A stretch of DNA of 64,000 bases from the NCBI RefSeq assembly GCF_017316305.2, contig NZ_CP147250.1, forward strand, positions 2,851,001 to 2,915,000, read 5' to 3'. A program made the translations under genes and the position numbers. The notes beneath the pieces are model-generated. The model saw only the letters and a list, made by a program, of their open reading frames with translations. It ran no database searches and was not told the DNA's origin. Positions 34,022 through 42,961 of the stretch are shown one piece after another (within the stretch, counting starts at the first letter, position 1; each line of letters starts with the position of its first letter). The stretch comes from Enterococcus sp. DIV1094 (GTDB lineage Bacteria > Bacillota > Bacilli > Lactobacillales > Enterococcaceae).

Positions 34022-34516
34022 ATGAATATTTATTTTGCAGCGCCACTCTTTGCAAAAGGAGATTTACTTTATAATGAATCTCTTGCAAAAAAAATCCGAG
34101 GGATATCATCTGATTTGACGATCTACCTTCCACAAGAAAACGAAGCAATCAATGACAAAACTGCTTATGCAGACAGCAAAATGATTGCCTTGGCAGATAC
34201 AGAAAAAGTTCTGGAAAGCGATTTGATGATTGCCCTCTTAGACGGACTAACGATCGATGCCGGTGTTGCTTCTGAAATCGGGGTAGCTTATGCAAAGGGT
34301 ATTCCAGTTATTGGCTTATATACCGACTCTCGCCAACAAGGAGCGACTCATCCGAAAAAAGTAGATGCATTGCAACACATCGGTGAAAATCAGTTCCATT
34401 ATTTGAACCTTTATACGGTTGGTTTGATCAAATTGAACGGTACGATTGTTTCTTCTGAAGAAGCGTTGATCGAAGCGTTGGAATCTTATCTAGCAGGAGG
34501 AAACATCCATGAGTAA
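34022..34516 (+). CDS. Nucleoside 2-deoxyribosyltransferase
   Basis: 164 residues, usual family length. It exchanges bases between deoxynucleosides for salvage. Motifs: FAAPLF at the start, then the DAGVASEIGVAYAKGIPVIG stretch with the catalytic glutamate. AAGGAG lies 10 nt before the ATG, 20 bp after the Eis-like gene. Its end overlaps the next gene by 8 bp. Confidence 0.93.
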   Translation: MNIYFAAPLFAKGDLLYNESLAKKIRGISSDLTIYLPQENEAINDKTAYADSKMIALADTEKVLESDLMIALLDGLTIDAGVASEIGVAYAKGIPVIGLYTDSRQQGATHPKKVDALQHIGENQFHYLNLYTVGLIKLNGTIVSSEEALIEALESYLAGGNIHE

Positions 34517-35177
34517 GACAGTGAAGAAAGTGCAACTCGCCTTAACGATTTTTGGATTCTTCGTTGTTGGTTACAATATTTTCGAATTTGTGACGAACAA
34601 ATATTCAACGACTCAAGGAATTACGTTTATCGTTGAGTCATTAGCAGGAATCCTATTGATTTATTTACCACAAATCGTCCGCCGATTATTCAAGATCCAT
34701 GTGCCTGATGCGATTGTTTTATTTTATTGGTTTTTCTTGTTCATCTCTGTCTTTTTAGGAACAGGATTACATTTGATCAGCATCATTTCATTTTGGGATA
34801 AAATCCTACACGCAGTTAGCCCAATGGTTCTGACTGCATTAGGTTATGGTTTGATTGGTTTCTTGTTGAAAGATGCGGCAATCGAAAAGACTAGTCCGTG
34901 GTTGTTTCTTTTATTCGGGTTTGCTTTTGCTGGACTATGCGGTGTTTTCTGGGAGTTTTGGGAGTTCTTATGCGATCAATTCTTAGGCATGAACCTGCAA
35001 CGGTTTGCTGCTTCTGACGGTACCCTTTTTGTCGGACGTGAAGCCTTGATGGATACGATGGGTGACTTATTGACGAACACGATTGGGGCGTTCATCATGG
35101 GCATCTATGCGTGGGTCCAAGTGAAAAAAGACCCGATGCATTTTGAGAGTTACCGATTGCAAAAATTGGATCACTGA
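34509..35177 (+). CDS. DUF2238/YjdF family membrane protein
   Basis: 222 residues with about six predicted membrane helices. Characteristic HxxDKxxH-like motif as SFWDKILHAVSP, and the acidic/aromatic stretch GVFWEFWEFLCDQFLGMN followed by DTMGDLLTNTIGA. The family (YjdF) is of unknown function. It begins inside the end of the deoxyribosyltransferase gene with AGGAGG in that gene, so the two are co-translated. Confidence 0.85.
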   Translation: MSKTVKKVQLALTIFGFFVVGYNIFEFVTNKYSTTQGITFIVESLAGILLIYLPQIVRRLFKIHVPDAIVLFYWFFLFISVFLGTGLHLISIISFWDKILHAVSPMVLTALGYGLIGFLLKDAAIEKTSPWLFLLFGFAFAGLCGVFWEFWEFLCDQFLGMNLQRFAASDGTLFVGREALMDTMGDLLTNTIGAFIMGIYAWVQVKKDPMHFESYRLQKLDH

Positions 35178-35209
35178 TCGACAACACTATTCGAGACAAA
35201 TAAATAATT

Positions 35210-35251
35210 AAAGTGACAAGGGATCAAACAACATCCCTTGTCACTTTTTTT
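35210..35251. terminator. Bidirectional terminator between convergent operons
   Basis: Perfect AAGTGACAAGGGAT / ATCCCTTGTCACTT with an 8-nt loop and a T-run on the plus strand. Confidence 0.92.
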
Positions 35252-35257
35252 GGTTCT

Positions 35258-36112
35258 TTACTTTAAAAGGCTCATTCCAATGACACCGACTACGTATACC
35301 AGTGTCCCAAAATAAACCGATCGTTTTTCTCCTGCGGTTTTCTTTTCTCTTAAAAGAATGATACTTCCATAGGTTGCCACAAGTAGGCTCATTTGCGAGA
35401 ACGAATAAGTGACACCGACACCTAAAGAAGAAGATATTGCAAATAATGTCGTGTTAGCAATTACCCAAGAACTTCCGGTAACGATATTTCGAGTAATGGC
35501 TTTGAGTTTCAATTGAGTGATCTTTTTCATTGAGATGATGATTCCCCCAACGAACATGCCAATGGATTGTGGCAAGAAAACTTGTGCTCCATGGATACCA
35601 AAATAACTTGTGATCGTTACATAGAGCATCAAAAAAGCAGAAGAAATACATAAAAAGAGAATGACTTGTTTTGCCACTGCGCCCTTCCCTTTGCTTGTTT
35701 TTGTCACCAACAATACCCCAACTAAAATGACAGCTAGTGCTAAAATCGACAGGAGTGCGACAAAGACACTCGTCCACTCTAATAGAAAAATACCAGAAAC
35801 GAGTGTGACAAACGCGAGTTGTGTCCCTACAGAGATCGGCATCGCTTTTGATACTTCTGCTTTTTCTAACGCACGGAACTGAAAGTATTGTCCGACAGCC
35901 CAAAATGCGCCGGATAAAAAACAAATGATAAATGCAGATAATTAATAAGTTACCTGTTGAGTCAAACTAAAGATCAAGCCAAACAATAATGCAGCAATCG
36001 TTGTACCAATCAACTGTTCCTCAGACTTGCCGCCCATGATTTTAGATAGTATCGGCATCATTCCCCATCCGAGTGCTGGAATCAACGCTAAAAATAAAAG
36101 GTGTATCGACAT
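35258..36112 (-). pseudogene. GRP/GlcU-RbsU family sugar uptake protein, interrupted by an in-frame stop
   Basis: Reading from ATG 36112 (GAGGAG 5 nt upstream), 56 codons are followed by TAA at 35944-35942, then the same frame runs on through SGAFWAVGQYFQFRALEKAEVSKAMPISVG to the end at 35258. The total is 285 codons, the normal length of this ten-helix glucose/ribose transporter family. A single nonsense change thus separates a short N-terminal peptide (MSIHLLFLALIPALGWG..) from the rest. Restarting at the internal ATG 35842 would give a truncated protein. Otherwise the gene is well preserved, suggesting a recent event. Confidence 0.8.
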
Positions 36113-36262
36113 AATTTCTCCTCTTTCAACTTCACAACTAAATAAAGACACAAGTAGCCAGTTCGTCACTTCTAAAACCCGATGGACGGCCTGCATACAA
36201 CCGCCGATAAACGGTGTTCCAGAAGCAACTCACGTTCCTCTACTTGTGCCTCAACATATTTT

Positions 36263-38845
36263 TTATTTTGTTAACAAATAACTAGCTAAGCCATAGCAGC
36301 TGATCATTTTTGTATCCTCTACTTCTTCTTCCAAGGCATTGATGCGTGTGTAGCCATATCCTGCGAAAAGCTTTTCTGGATCAAGTGAACGCGCTTCTTT
36401 CGTTGCATTGACGAAGCGGATCACTGTTCCTTCTGTGTAATACGCATGATGGATGGCACTAACGCTCAAGCCCTCTTCTAAAGTCAAAGAGAATTGGGTA
36501 TACGTTTGTTCACTTAAAACAAGTGGCTGGATTCTACTTTGGATTTTATTGTCGATTCGATAAACAAAATAATTCAAATCTTGTAGCTGATAAGAAATCG
36601 ACGGTTGTTCTTTTTCTGTTTTCCAGGTCACTAAAGTGTTTTCAGAAATATCTGCTGATTCCAATCGAATGGAGAAAGTAAAATCGATCAGTTGATTTTC
36701 CATTTGCGCAAGCGGCGTGTCCATCATGATATGACCTTTTTTCGTTGTATCGCCGGACGCACGGCCTGGTCGGTACATCAAATCGGGTTTACCTAATGAA
36801 TCAGTCGTAGCTAATACTGTGACATATAACGAATCATCGATATATTCGTATTCTTTACTTTGTTCTGTATAAAACACAAGTGCTTCTTCTGGACTATATG
36901 CAATCACTTGCTTTTCAAATGGTTCGATATTCACTGGCATCTCAGAGTATTTTTGCTCCCAATCGGTCATTGAGCGATTCGTTTTTTCTAAGTAACCAAA
37001 TTGGATTGCTGAAACGACTTTCTCGATTGGTTGACTCAGCTTTGTTTTGATTCGGACACGGTGATTTAAAACAGTATTTTCAAAAGAGAGTGCGCCTAAT
37101 ACTTCTCCTTGTTCCGTTAAACGTAGAGTAAGTTGGTAAGCGAAGTTTGTTGTCGATTGACCTTTGATCCGTTCTTCCAACGTATAAGGAAGCTCTAGTT
37201 TGCCTTCTAAGACCAAAGTATCTTCTGTTCCTTTACATGAATCAAACGTCAAAGCGAATGGGTGATCGTTTGGTATCGGGGAATAATCGTACGTGTCCCC
37301 TGCGTTGCTATCCTCTATGACTGTCAAGAAATTTTGAATCGTTTGTTTGCCATCTGAAAAGACCAGCTGCCCCTTTTCAAAACTCAAGGAATATTTCCCT
37401 TTTGTGAGTGTTGTCCATGGATTCATCTCAGGCAGATCGACGGATGTCTGTTCAACGAAATCAAACACTTGATAGCCTAATCCATCAAATGAGCAAGCAA
37501 CTTCTACTTGTAAAATATAGTATCCTGGTTCTTCGATAAAACGATTGCCCGCAGGAGTTTCTTCCATGATATTTTGGCGACTAGGCACATAGTCCATTGA
37601 AATGACAGAAGACTCATGACCTAATACTTCGATCTGATTGCCTTTTGAAATGAGCTTCACTACTTTTTTCCCTTTGAATGGCGTAGCTGAAGTATTTAAA
37701 ATCAGAAATTGCTGATCGGTCAACTGTAATCCTTCAGAGATTCTTTTCAATACCAAATTCTCGATACTATCACAAATTTCTGATACTTCTTTTAACCGAT
37801 GCGCGATATCTTGTGCAACACTATCTGATACACAGCCAGCTAGACTATCATGCGCTTGACATTCGAACAATTTTTTCCATGCTTTCATCACTAAACGATT
37901 ACTTAAAACGATGCCTAATTCCTTAGCAATCACTAACATCGGCTCGATTTCTAATGTTAGCTTGTTCTCTAATCTGAAAATCTCACGTTTCAAATCCATC
38001 CGAACAGAACCGATCGTTTTATGCACACGAGCAAAAACAGGCGCACGAAATTCCCCTTGATATTCCTCTAAATCTTTTTGACGAACCAATCTCATAAACT
38101 CTTGATAGGTGCTTGTTTGATAGTTATATTTCCCGATTTCATTGATTTTCTCGATTTTTTCTTCTAGAGACGAAATGATCCCTAATTGATCATTTCCTGT
38201 TGGAATCAGGATATCTGTTTCGTCTGCGTAGCTTTTGATAAAATCGATGCCTTTATCTAAACGTCCTTCCACATAGCTTTTTGTCGGTTCTAATTGTTGT
38301 TGTGCACCATATCCTTGCGGAAAGTTCACAGCATACAATTTATTCTCCCCACTTAAACTTTTCCATTTGAAATAAGGCGATTGTACATGTTCACCTAAGT
38401 CGATGCCCCGCCAAAAAATGATATTGTCAAAACCTGCTTCATTTAAGATCGTTGGCATTTGTGCATTGAAACCAAAGGTATCTGGCAGATAACCGATTGG
38501 TAGATGCTCGCCGTATTTTTTGCTTTCAAAAACACCGACCATTGCATTTCTTAAAATCGACTCTCCTGATGCAAAAAAAGCATCGGTTTGTGTGTACCAA
38601 GGGCCAATAAATAATTGACCCTTCGCAACTAATTCTTTGATCTCTGGTAATTTCTCTGGATAAAGTTCCAAGTAATCATCTAAGATCGAAAGCTGTCCAT
38701 CTAATACAAATGTAGCATTAGGTTGTCTTTTCAACTCTTCCAAGACATCTGTAAACAACTGATCACTTAAAACGATGCAATCCATTGAAGTAAAGTACCA
38801 TTCTCTATCCCAATGTGTGTGATTTACAATGTGTATGTTTGTCAT
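36263..38845 (-). CDS. mngB: Glycoside hydrolase family 38 mannosidase (mannosylglycerate hydrolase type)
   Basis: 860 residues from ATG 38845. N-terminal GH38 catalytic domain with the zinc ligands in NHTHWDREWYF, the nucleophile Asp in GPWYTQTDAFFASGES, and GYLPDTFGFNAQMP. A middle helical domain and the large beta C-terminal half follow. In E. coli MngB splits phosphorylated 2-O-mannosyl-glycerate imported by the PTS MngA. The PTS genes directly upstream support this, but other mannosides are possible. It begins 2 bp after the EIIC stop. Confidence 0.85.
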   Translation of the reverse strand: MTNIHIVNHTHWDREWYFTSMDCIVLSDQLFTDVLEELKRQPNATFVLDGQLSILDDYLELYPEKLPEIKELVAKGQLFIGPWYTQTDAFFASGESILRNAMVGVFESKKYGEHLPIGYLPDTFGFNAQMPTILNEAGFDNIIFWRGIDLGEHVQSPYFKWKSLSGENKLYAVNFPQGYGAQQQLEPTKSYVEGRLDKGIDFIKSYADETDILIPTGNDQLGIISSLEEKIEKINEIGKYNYQTSTYQEFMRLVRQKDLEEYQGEFRAPVFARVHKTIGSVRMDLKREIFRLENKLTLEIEPMLVIAKELGIVLSNRLVMKAWKKLFECQAHDSLAGCVSDSVAQDIAHRLKEVSEICDSIENLVLKRISEGLQLTDQQFLILNTSATPFKGKKVVKLISKGNQIEVLGHESSVISMDYVPSRQNIMEETPAGNRFIEEPGYYILQVEVACSFDGLGYQVFDFVEQTSVDLPEMNPWTTLTKGKYSLSFEKGQLVFSDGKQTIQNFLTVIEDSNAGDTYDYSPIPNDHPFALTFDSCKGTEDTLVLEGKLELPYTLEERIKGQSTTNFAYQLTLRLTEQGEVLGALSFENTVLNHRVRIKTKLSQPIEKVVSAIQFGYLEKTNRSMTDWEQKYSEMPVNIEPFEKQVIAYSPEEALVFYTEQSKEYEYIDDSLYVTVLATTDSLGKPDLMYRPGRASGDTTKKGHIMMDTPLAQMENQLIDFTFSIRLESADISENTLVTWKTEKEQPSISYQLQDLNYFVYRIDNKIQSRIQPLVLSEQTYTQFSLTLEEGLSVSAIHHAYYTEGTVIRFVNATKEARSLDPEKLFAGYGYTRINALEEEVEDTKMISCYGLASYLLTK

Positions 38846-38847
38846 GG

Positions 38848-39957
38848 TTAAGCTTCCCACTGTTCTTCCCAAGCAGCTTCATCGAATTCTTCAACTGCTG
38901 ATTCTACTTCTTGTCCAGCATCTTTTGAACGTAGTAAGCTAGTTAAGATCGCAATGAACAACGCACCTGTCGCAATCGAAATCACATAGATTGGCCATTT
39001 CTCAACGGTGAACCAGCCATAGAAGCCTGAGATCGGTGCGGTATTCACTGCACCTAAACCAACGGCCATCGCAGAACCTAAAGCAGAACCAATCATGTTG
39101 ATCGGAATCACTTTCAATGGATTTTCTACTGCAAATGGGATCGCTCCTTCAGAAATACCGACAAGACCCATGATCACTGCTGATTTTCCAGCTTCTTTTA
39201 ATTCATTGTTATATTTGTTTTTAGCAAAAATCGTTGCTAGTCCTAACCCGATTGGAGGAATGATGATTGCGACTTGTGCCGCTGTATTTGGGGCATAGAC
39301 ATTACTTGTCAATAGTGCCATTGCTGTTGTCACTGCTGCTTTGTTGACTGGTCCGCCTAAGTCAAAGCCAACCATTGCACCAACTACTGCTGCCATAACG
39401 ATCGCATTACCGCCGCTTAATCCGTTCAACCATGATTCTAAACCAACATTCAATGCTGCAAATGGTGTCCCGATCACGTAATTGACTAAAAGAACGGTGA
39501 TCAACGTGCCTAATACTGGGACAAGAAATACTGGAACTACTGAAGCCATTGATTTTGGTAATTTGATTTTATTTTTGATCAACAAGCACGCATAACCAGC
39601 GATCAGACCAGATACGATGGCACCTAAAAAGCCTGCATTGATATCTTTGACTAACATCCCTCCGACTAAACCAGGAGCAATTCCTAATTTATCTGAAATC
39701 GAATAGGCAATAAATGCAGAGATCACTGGGAACATCAAACCTAGAGCTGTTCCGCCGAAACCATCTAAACTGTGTAATAAACGAATGATTGCATTGGCAC
39801 TTTCACCATGTGAACCGTCCCAAATATCGACAATACCGAAAAATGAACCGCCCACACGAGAAATGGCCATGATGACCGCTCCAGCGATCACTAACGGTAT
39901 CATATAAGAAATTCCTGTTAAAACATGATTTTTGATTTCACTTGCAATTTTTTTCAT
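38848..39957 (-). CDS. PTS fructose/mannosylglycerate family EIIC component
   Basis: 369 residues, an integral membrane permease of the fructose superfamily with about ten hydrophobic segments. Typical stretches: NHVLTGISYMIPLVIAGAV, FAVENPLKVIPINMIGSALG and PHGG-like APISGFYGWFTV. It moves the sugar while EIIB phosphorylates it. Followed immediately by the GH38 gene and preceded by EIIB (28 bp). Confidence 0.9.
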   Translation of the reverse strand: MKKIASEIKNHVLTGISYMIPLVIAGAVIMAISRVGGSFFGIVDIWDGSHGESANAIIRLLHSLDGFGGTALGLMFPVISAFIAYSISDKLGIAPGLVGGMLVKDINAGFLGAIVSGLIAGYACLLIKNKIKLPKSMASVVPVFLVPVLGTLITVLLVNYVIGTPFAALNVGLESWLNGLSGGNAIVMAAVVGAMVGFDLGGPVNKAAVTTAMALLTSNVYAPNTAAQVAIIIPPIGLGLATIFAKNKYNNELKEAGKSAVIMGLVGISEGAIPFAVENPLKVIPINMIGSALGSAMAVGLGAVNTAPISGFYGWFTVEKWPIYVISIATGALFIAILTSLLRSKDAGQEVESAVEEFDEAAWEEQWEA

Positions 39958-39984
39958 TACTTTCTCTCCCCCACGAATAATTGA

Positions 39985-40299
39985 TTAGTCGACCATTTTT
40001 AGTGCATCTTCGATGACTTTTTCTGCATTCTTGATTGGTGCTGCAACTGGTACTTTTAAAATCTGTTTTCCTTTGAAGCGCTCTTCGTTTCTAACTTTTG
40101 TATCTACTGCAAAAATAACGACTTCGCCGATGTTACAATCTTTTTCAGTTAGTTCATTTTCGATACCTGTCGCTCCTTGTGTTTCCACTTTGATCAAATC
40201 GCCACGTTTTGCCGCTGCTTTCTTTAATGCTTGGGCTGCCATGTACGTATGTGCGACACCTGTAGCACAAGCTGTCACTGCAATAATTTTTCTTTTCAT
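39985..40299 (-). CDS. PTS fructose family EIIB component
   Basis: 104 residues. The phosphorylated cysteine lies in VTACATGVAHTYMAAQAL at the N-terminus, the signature of fructose-type EIIB. It accepts phosphate from EIIA and passes it to the sugar on EIIC. Separate domain genes replace the fused E. coli MngA. Confidence 0.93.
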   Translation of the reverse strand: MKRKIIAVTACATGVAHTYMAAQALKKAAAKRGDLIKVETQGATGIENELTEKDCNIGEVVIFAVDTKVRNEERFKGKQILKVPVAAPIKNAEKVIEDALKMVD

Positions 40300-40322
40300 C
40301 TTATTTTCCTCTTTTCGTTTGT

Positions 40323-40772
40323 TTATTCGCTCAATAGTTTGGCGATTTGTTCCTTATTTGTTTCAGTTTTTAGCTGTGCAGTAATCTCATCGTCCATCAA
40401 TTTCATCGCAATTTCAGATAAGATTCTTAAATGTGTGTCGCCTTTTTGTGACTCTGGAATCGCCAATAAGATCACCACTGAAACTGGCTCTTCATCTAAT
40501 GATTGCCAATCGATTGGCTGTTTCAGTCTAGCAAATACGATTGATGGTTCGATCACTGCCTCACTTTTCCCATGTGGAATAGCAATGTTATTGCCGATCC
40601 CTGTTGTTGAGTGTTGTTCTCTTTCTAACACAGACTGGATATAAGCTTCTTTGTTGCTGACTAGTCCGTTATTCGTTAACACTTCCCCTAATTGGTGGAT
40701 CGTGTCTTCTTTATTGGTACTTTCCATATCTAGAAAAATATGATTAGAAGGTAATAAAGTTGCAATGCTCAT
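40323..40772 (-). CDS. PTS fructose/mannitol family EIIA component
   Basis: 149 residues. The phospho-histidine is in GNNIAIPHGKSEAV, and VVILLAIPESQKGDTHLRIL is a further family stretch. It takes phosphate from HPr. Its start lies 1 bp after the stop of the regulator gene, indicating one transcript with it. Confidence 0.93.
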   Translation of the reverse strand: MSIATLLPSNHIFLDMESTNKEDTIHQLGEVLTNNGLVSNKEAYIQSVLEREQHSTTGIGNNIAIPHGKSEAVIEPSIVFARLKQPIDWQSLDEEPVSVVILLAIPESQKGDTHLRILSEIAMKLMDDEITAQLKTETNKEQIAKLLSE

Positions 40773-40773
40773 A

Positions 40774-42680
40774 TTAAAATTCCTCTTTCAAATAGTTTTT
40801 GATCTCTGTTTTTGTTCCTTTTAATAAATATTTTTTTTCACCAGATTCGATGATCTCCAGCATCGTATCGTAGACTTCTTCAAGCTCTTGCGCTGTTTCA
40901 TCTTTGATACAGATGAAAAATAAATATTTGACTTTCGTTTCTCCCCACATCAATTCATTGGCCAAGCGTAAAAAAACGATTGCCGATTTTTTGACATATT
41001 TAGGGGCCCCGTGTGGTGTCGCAAATTTGCCAAAAGAGGTGAAAGAAAGCTGTTCTCTTTTTAAAGAAGAAGAAATGATTTCTTCTTCTGCATACCCTTG
41101 TTCGATCAACTGTTTCCCAATAAATTGGATTACTTCTTGATAATCCGCAAATGAATGATCCAAAAAGATCAAGTCTTCTTTGATCAAGTTCGCAAAGTGA
41201 TTCATTGATTTTTCAGATTTCTTTTGTGCATTCTCTAGAAACAACTCAATTTTTTGGCGTTCTAATTTGTTCAGCACAGGCGAAACATTGATCGTTGGGA
41301 TCGTATCCAGATTCAAGTTGACTGTCGATATCACTAGATCTTCATAGATCGATGTCTGCATCAGCTCTTGAATCGAAAGGATCCGCGAAATCTCGATTTT
41401 TTCATAATTTCTACGAATACGAGCGGCTAAAAGTTGTGATGTTCCTTTCCCACTGCTACAAACAAGTAAGACACTGATTTTCTTTTGCTGTTTTTCTTCA
41501 GTTTGTTCCTTCATTGCTTGGATGTGTACAGCTATAAAAGCGACTTCATCTTCTGGTACGTTGATCGCGAAAGTTTGGCTCAATGCATTCGCGAGTTGAA
41601 TCGCTTCCGTAAAGGATGCTGGAAAATTTTTCTTCACATCCTGTAAAAACGGATTATGGATCAACAGTCCTTTTTGGATGCGTAGGACAGCTTCTTTGAT
41701 GTGCATGACTAACCCTAAAAGGATGTTTTCACTGTAAAGGGTTACATTTTCATGGATCAGTTGCCGAATCCGTTTGTCCGTCACTTCTTTCATTTGTGTC
41801 GTTTGTTCAAGCAATGTATCGCCTTCCAAATGTAATTGGATATAGTGGACTTCAGATGAAGGTAACGTCAATGAAAAAGCTTTTTCTAGTTTAAGAATAA
41901 ATAAATCGAACGGTTTATTTTCTCTTATTTTTCCATACACTTCTTCCGTTTCTAAATAGTTGTCCTCTCTGACTCGATCGATCATGATCAACAGATGGAG
42001 TAGCAATGAATGATAGGTCGTATCATTCAACTTTGTTCGTGCGTCTTTTAGATATTCTTGCAACAACGTATCGACCAATGTAATGTTGTTCATGTCAATA
42101 AAATCATTGACGAAAGGAGGAATCCCTTGGATCGAGTGTAGATATAGCTGTTTCTTTTTGGTGATTTTCCAGTTACTCCCCCAAAAATAGTAAATCAAAT
42201 CAAATGCTAAGCGCCTCTTTTCTTGCTCCGATAAGTTCAAAAAGGAACCTTTACCGGGTAAACGATCGATGCTGACATTGAAATGACGGAAAATCTCGTG
42301 GACTTGGTTCATATCACCTTCTAATGTAGATTTACTTACGAATAATGTATCTTGTAGTTCTTGGCGAGTGAAATAGGTCTTTTTTTCAAGAGTTCAAAAC
42401 AAAGGAATTGAATCCGCTCTTTTTTAGAAGCTGGAACTGTTGCCACAGTCGTTGTATCAAGCTCACGTAAAATCTCTGTTGGATCACCGATGATCGAAAC
42501 ACCGATTCGTGGTTTTCTGATTAGTTCGATCGTTGTATCACGAAAGAGTTCATCGATCAATTTTAGTGATTGTGAAACTGTTTTGTTTGATAAATTCATG
42601 TGTTTCGCTATTTTTGTGATCGTCGTATGTTGGTTCATCAAAATATATTGAATGATTGCTTTTTCCCGTTCATTGATCAT
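40774..42680 (-). pseudogene. PRD-type PTS regulator (BglG/MtlR/ManR family), frameshifted in an A7 tract
   Basis: The N-terminal part (MINEREKAIIQYILMNQHTT, helix-turn-helix, to FELLKKR) reads in one frame until 42336. The rest (TYFTRQELQDTLFVSKSTLEG.., two PRD domains, EIIB-Gat-like domain with LLVCSSGKGTSQLLAA, EIIA-like domain with FGKFATPHGAPKYV) reads in the -1 frame to 40774. The switch falls at A7 (plus-strand T run 42380-42386); eight A's would restore a protein of about 636 residues. It may be a mutation, a reading error or polymerase slippage. A weak cre-like site lies at 42730-42744. Confidence 0.8.
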
Positions 42681-42858
42681 CACTCTATCACCTCATCTAC
42701 ATTTACTATCTTAGCTTCTCTTACATTTTATGAAAACACTTACTTTTACCGTTTTGAATACAGTAATTCATAGGATTAGTGTTTGGTTTACTCTCCGTCT
42801 TATTCTAAATTCGTCGGATCATACGAAGATTTAAGCAATTGTTTATTAAGTATAGACG

Positions 42859-42915
42859 AAAAAAAAAACCTGTCAAAGCAGAGACTATTTGAAAAGTCCT
42901 CTGCTTTGACAGGTT
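42859..42915 (-). terminator. Terminator of clpB
   Basis: Perfect 17-bp stem AACCTGTCAAAGCAGAG / CTCTGCTTTGACAGGTT followed by a long T-run on the minus strand. Confidence 0.93.
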
Positions 42916-42961
42916 CTGGGTTCAACTCCATCAACCAACAGAATTGGTTGAACAGTTGCTG

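Noticed and set aside
42730..42744. cre site before the PTS regulator
   Set aside because: ATGAAAACACTTACT lacks the central CG of the CcpA consensus and the final CA, so support is too weak to list it as a feature.
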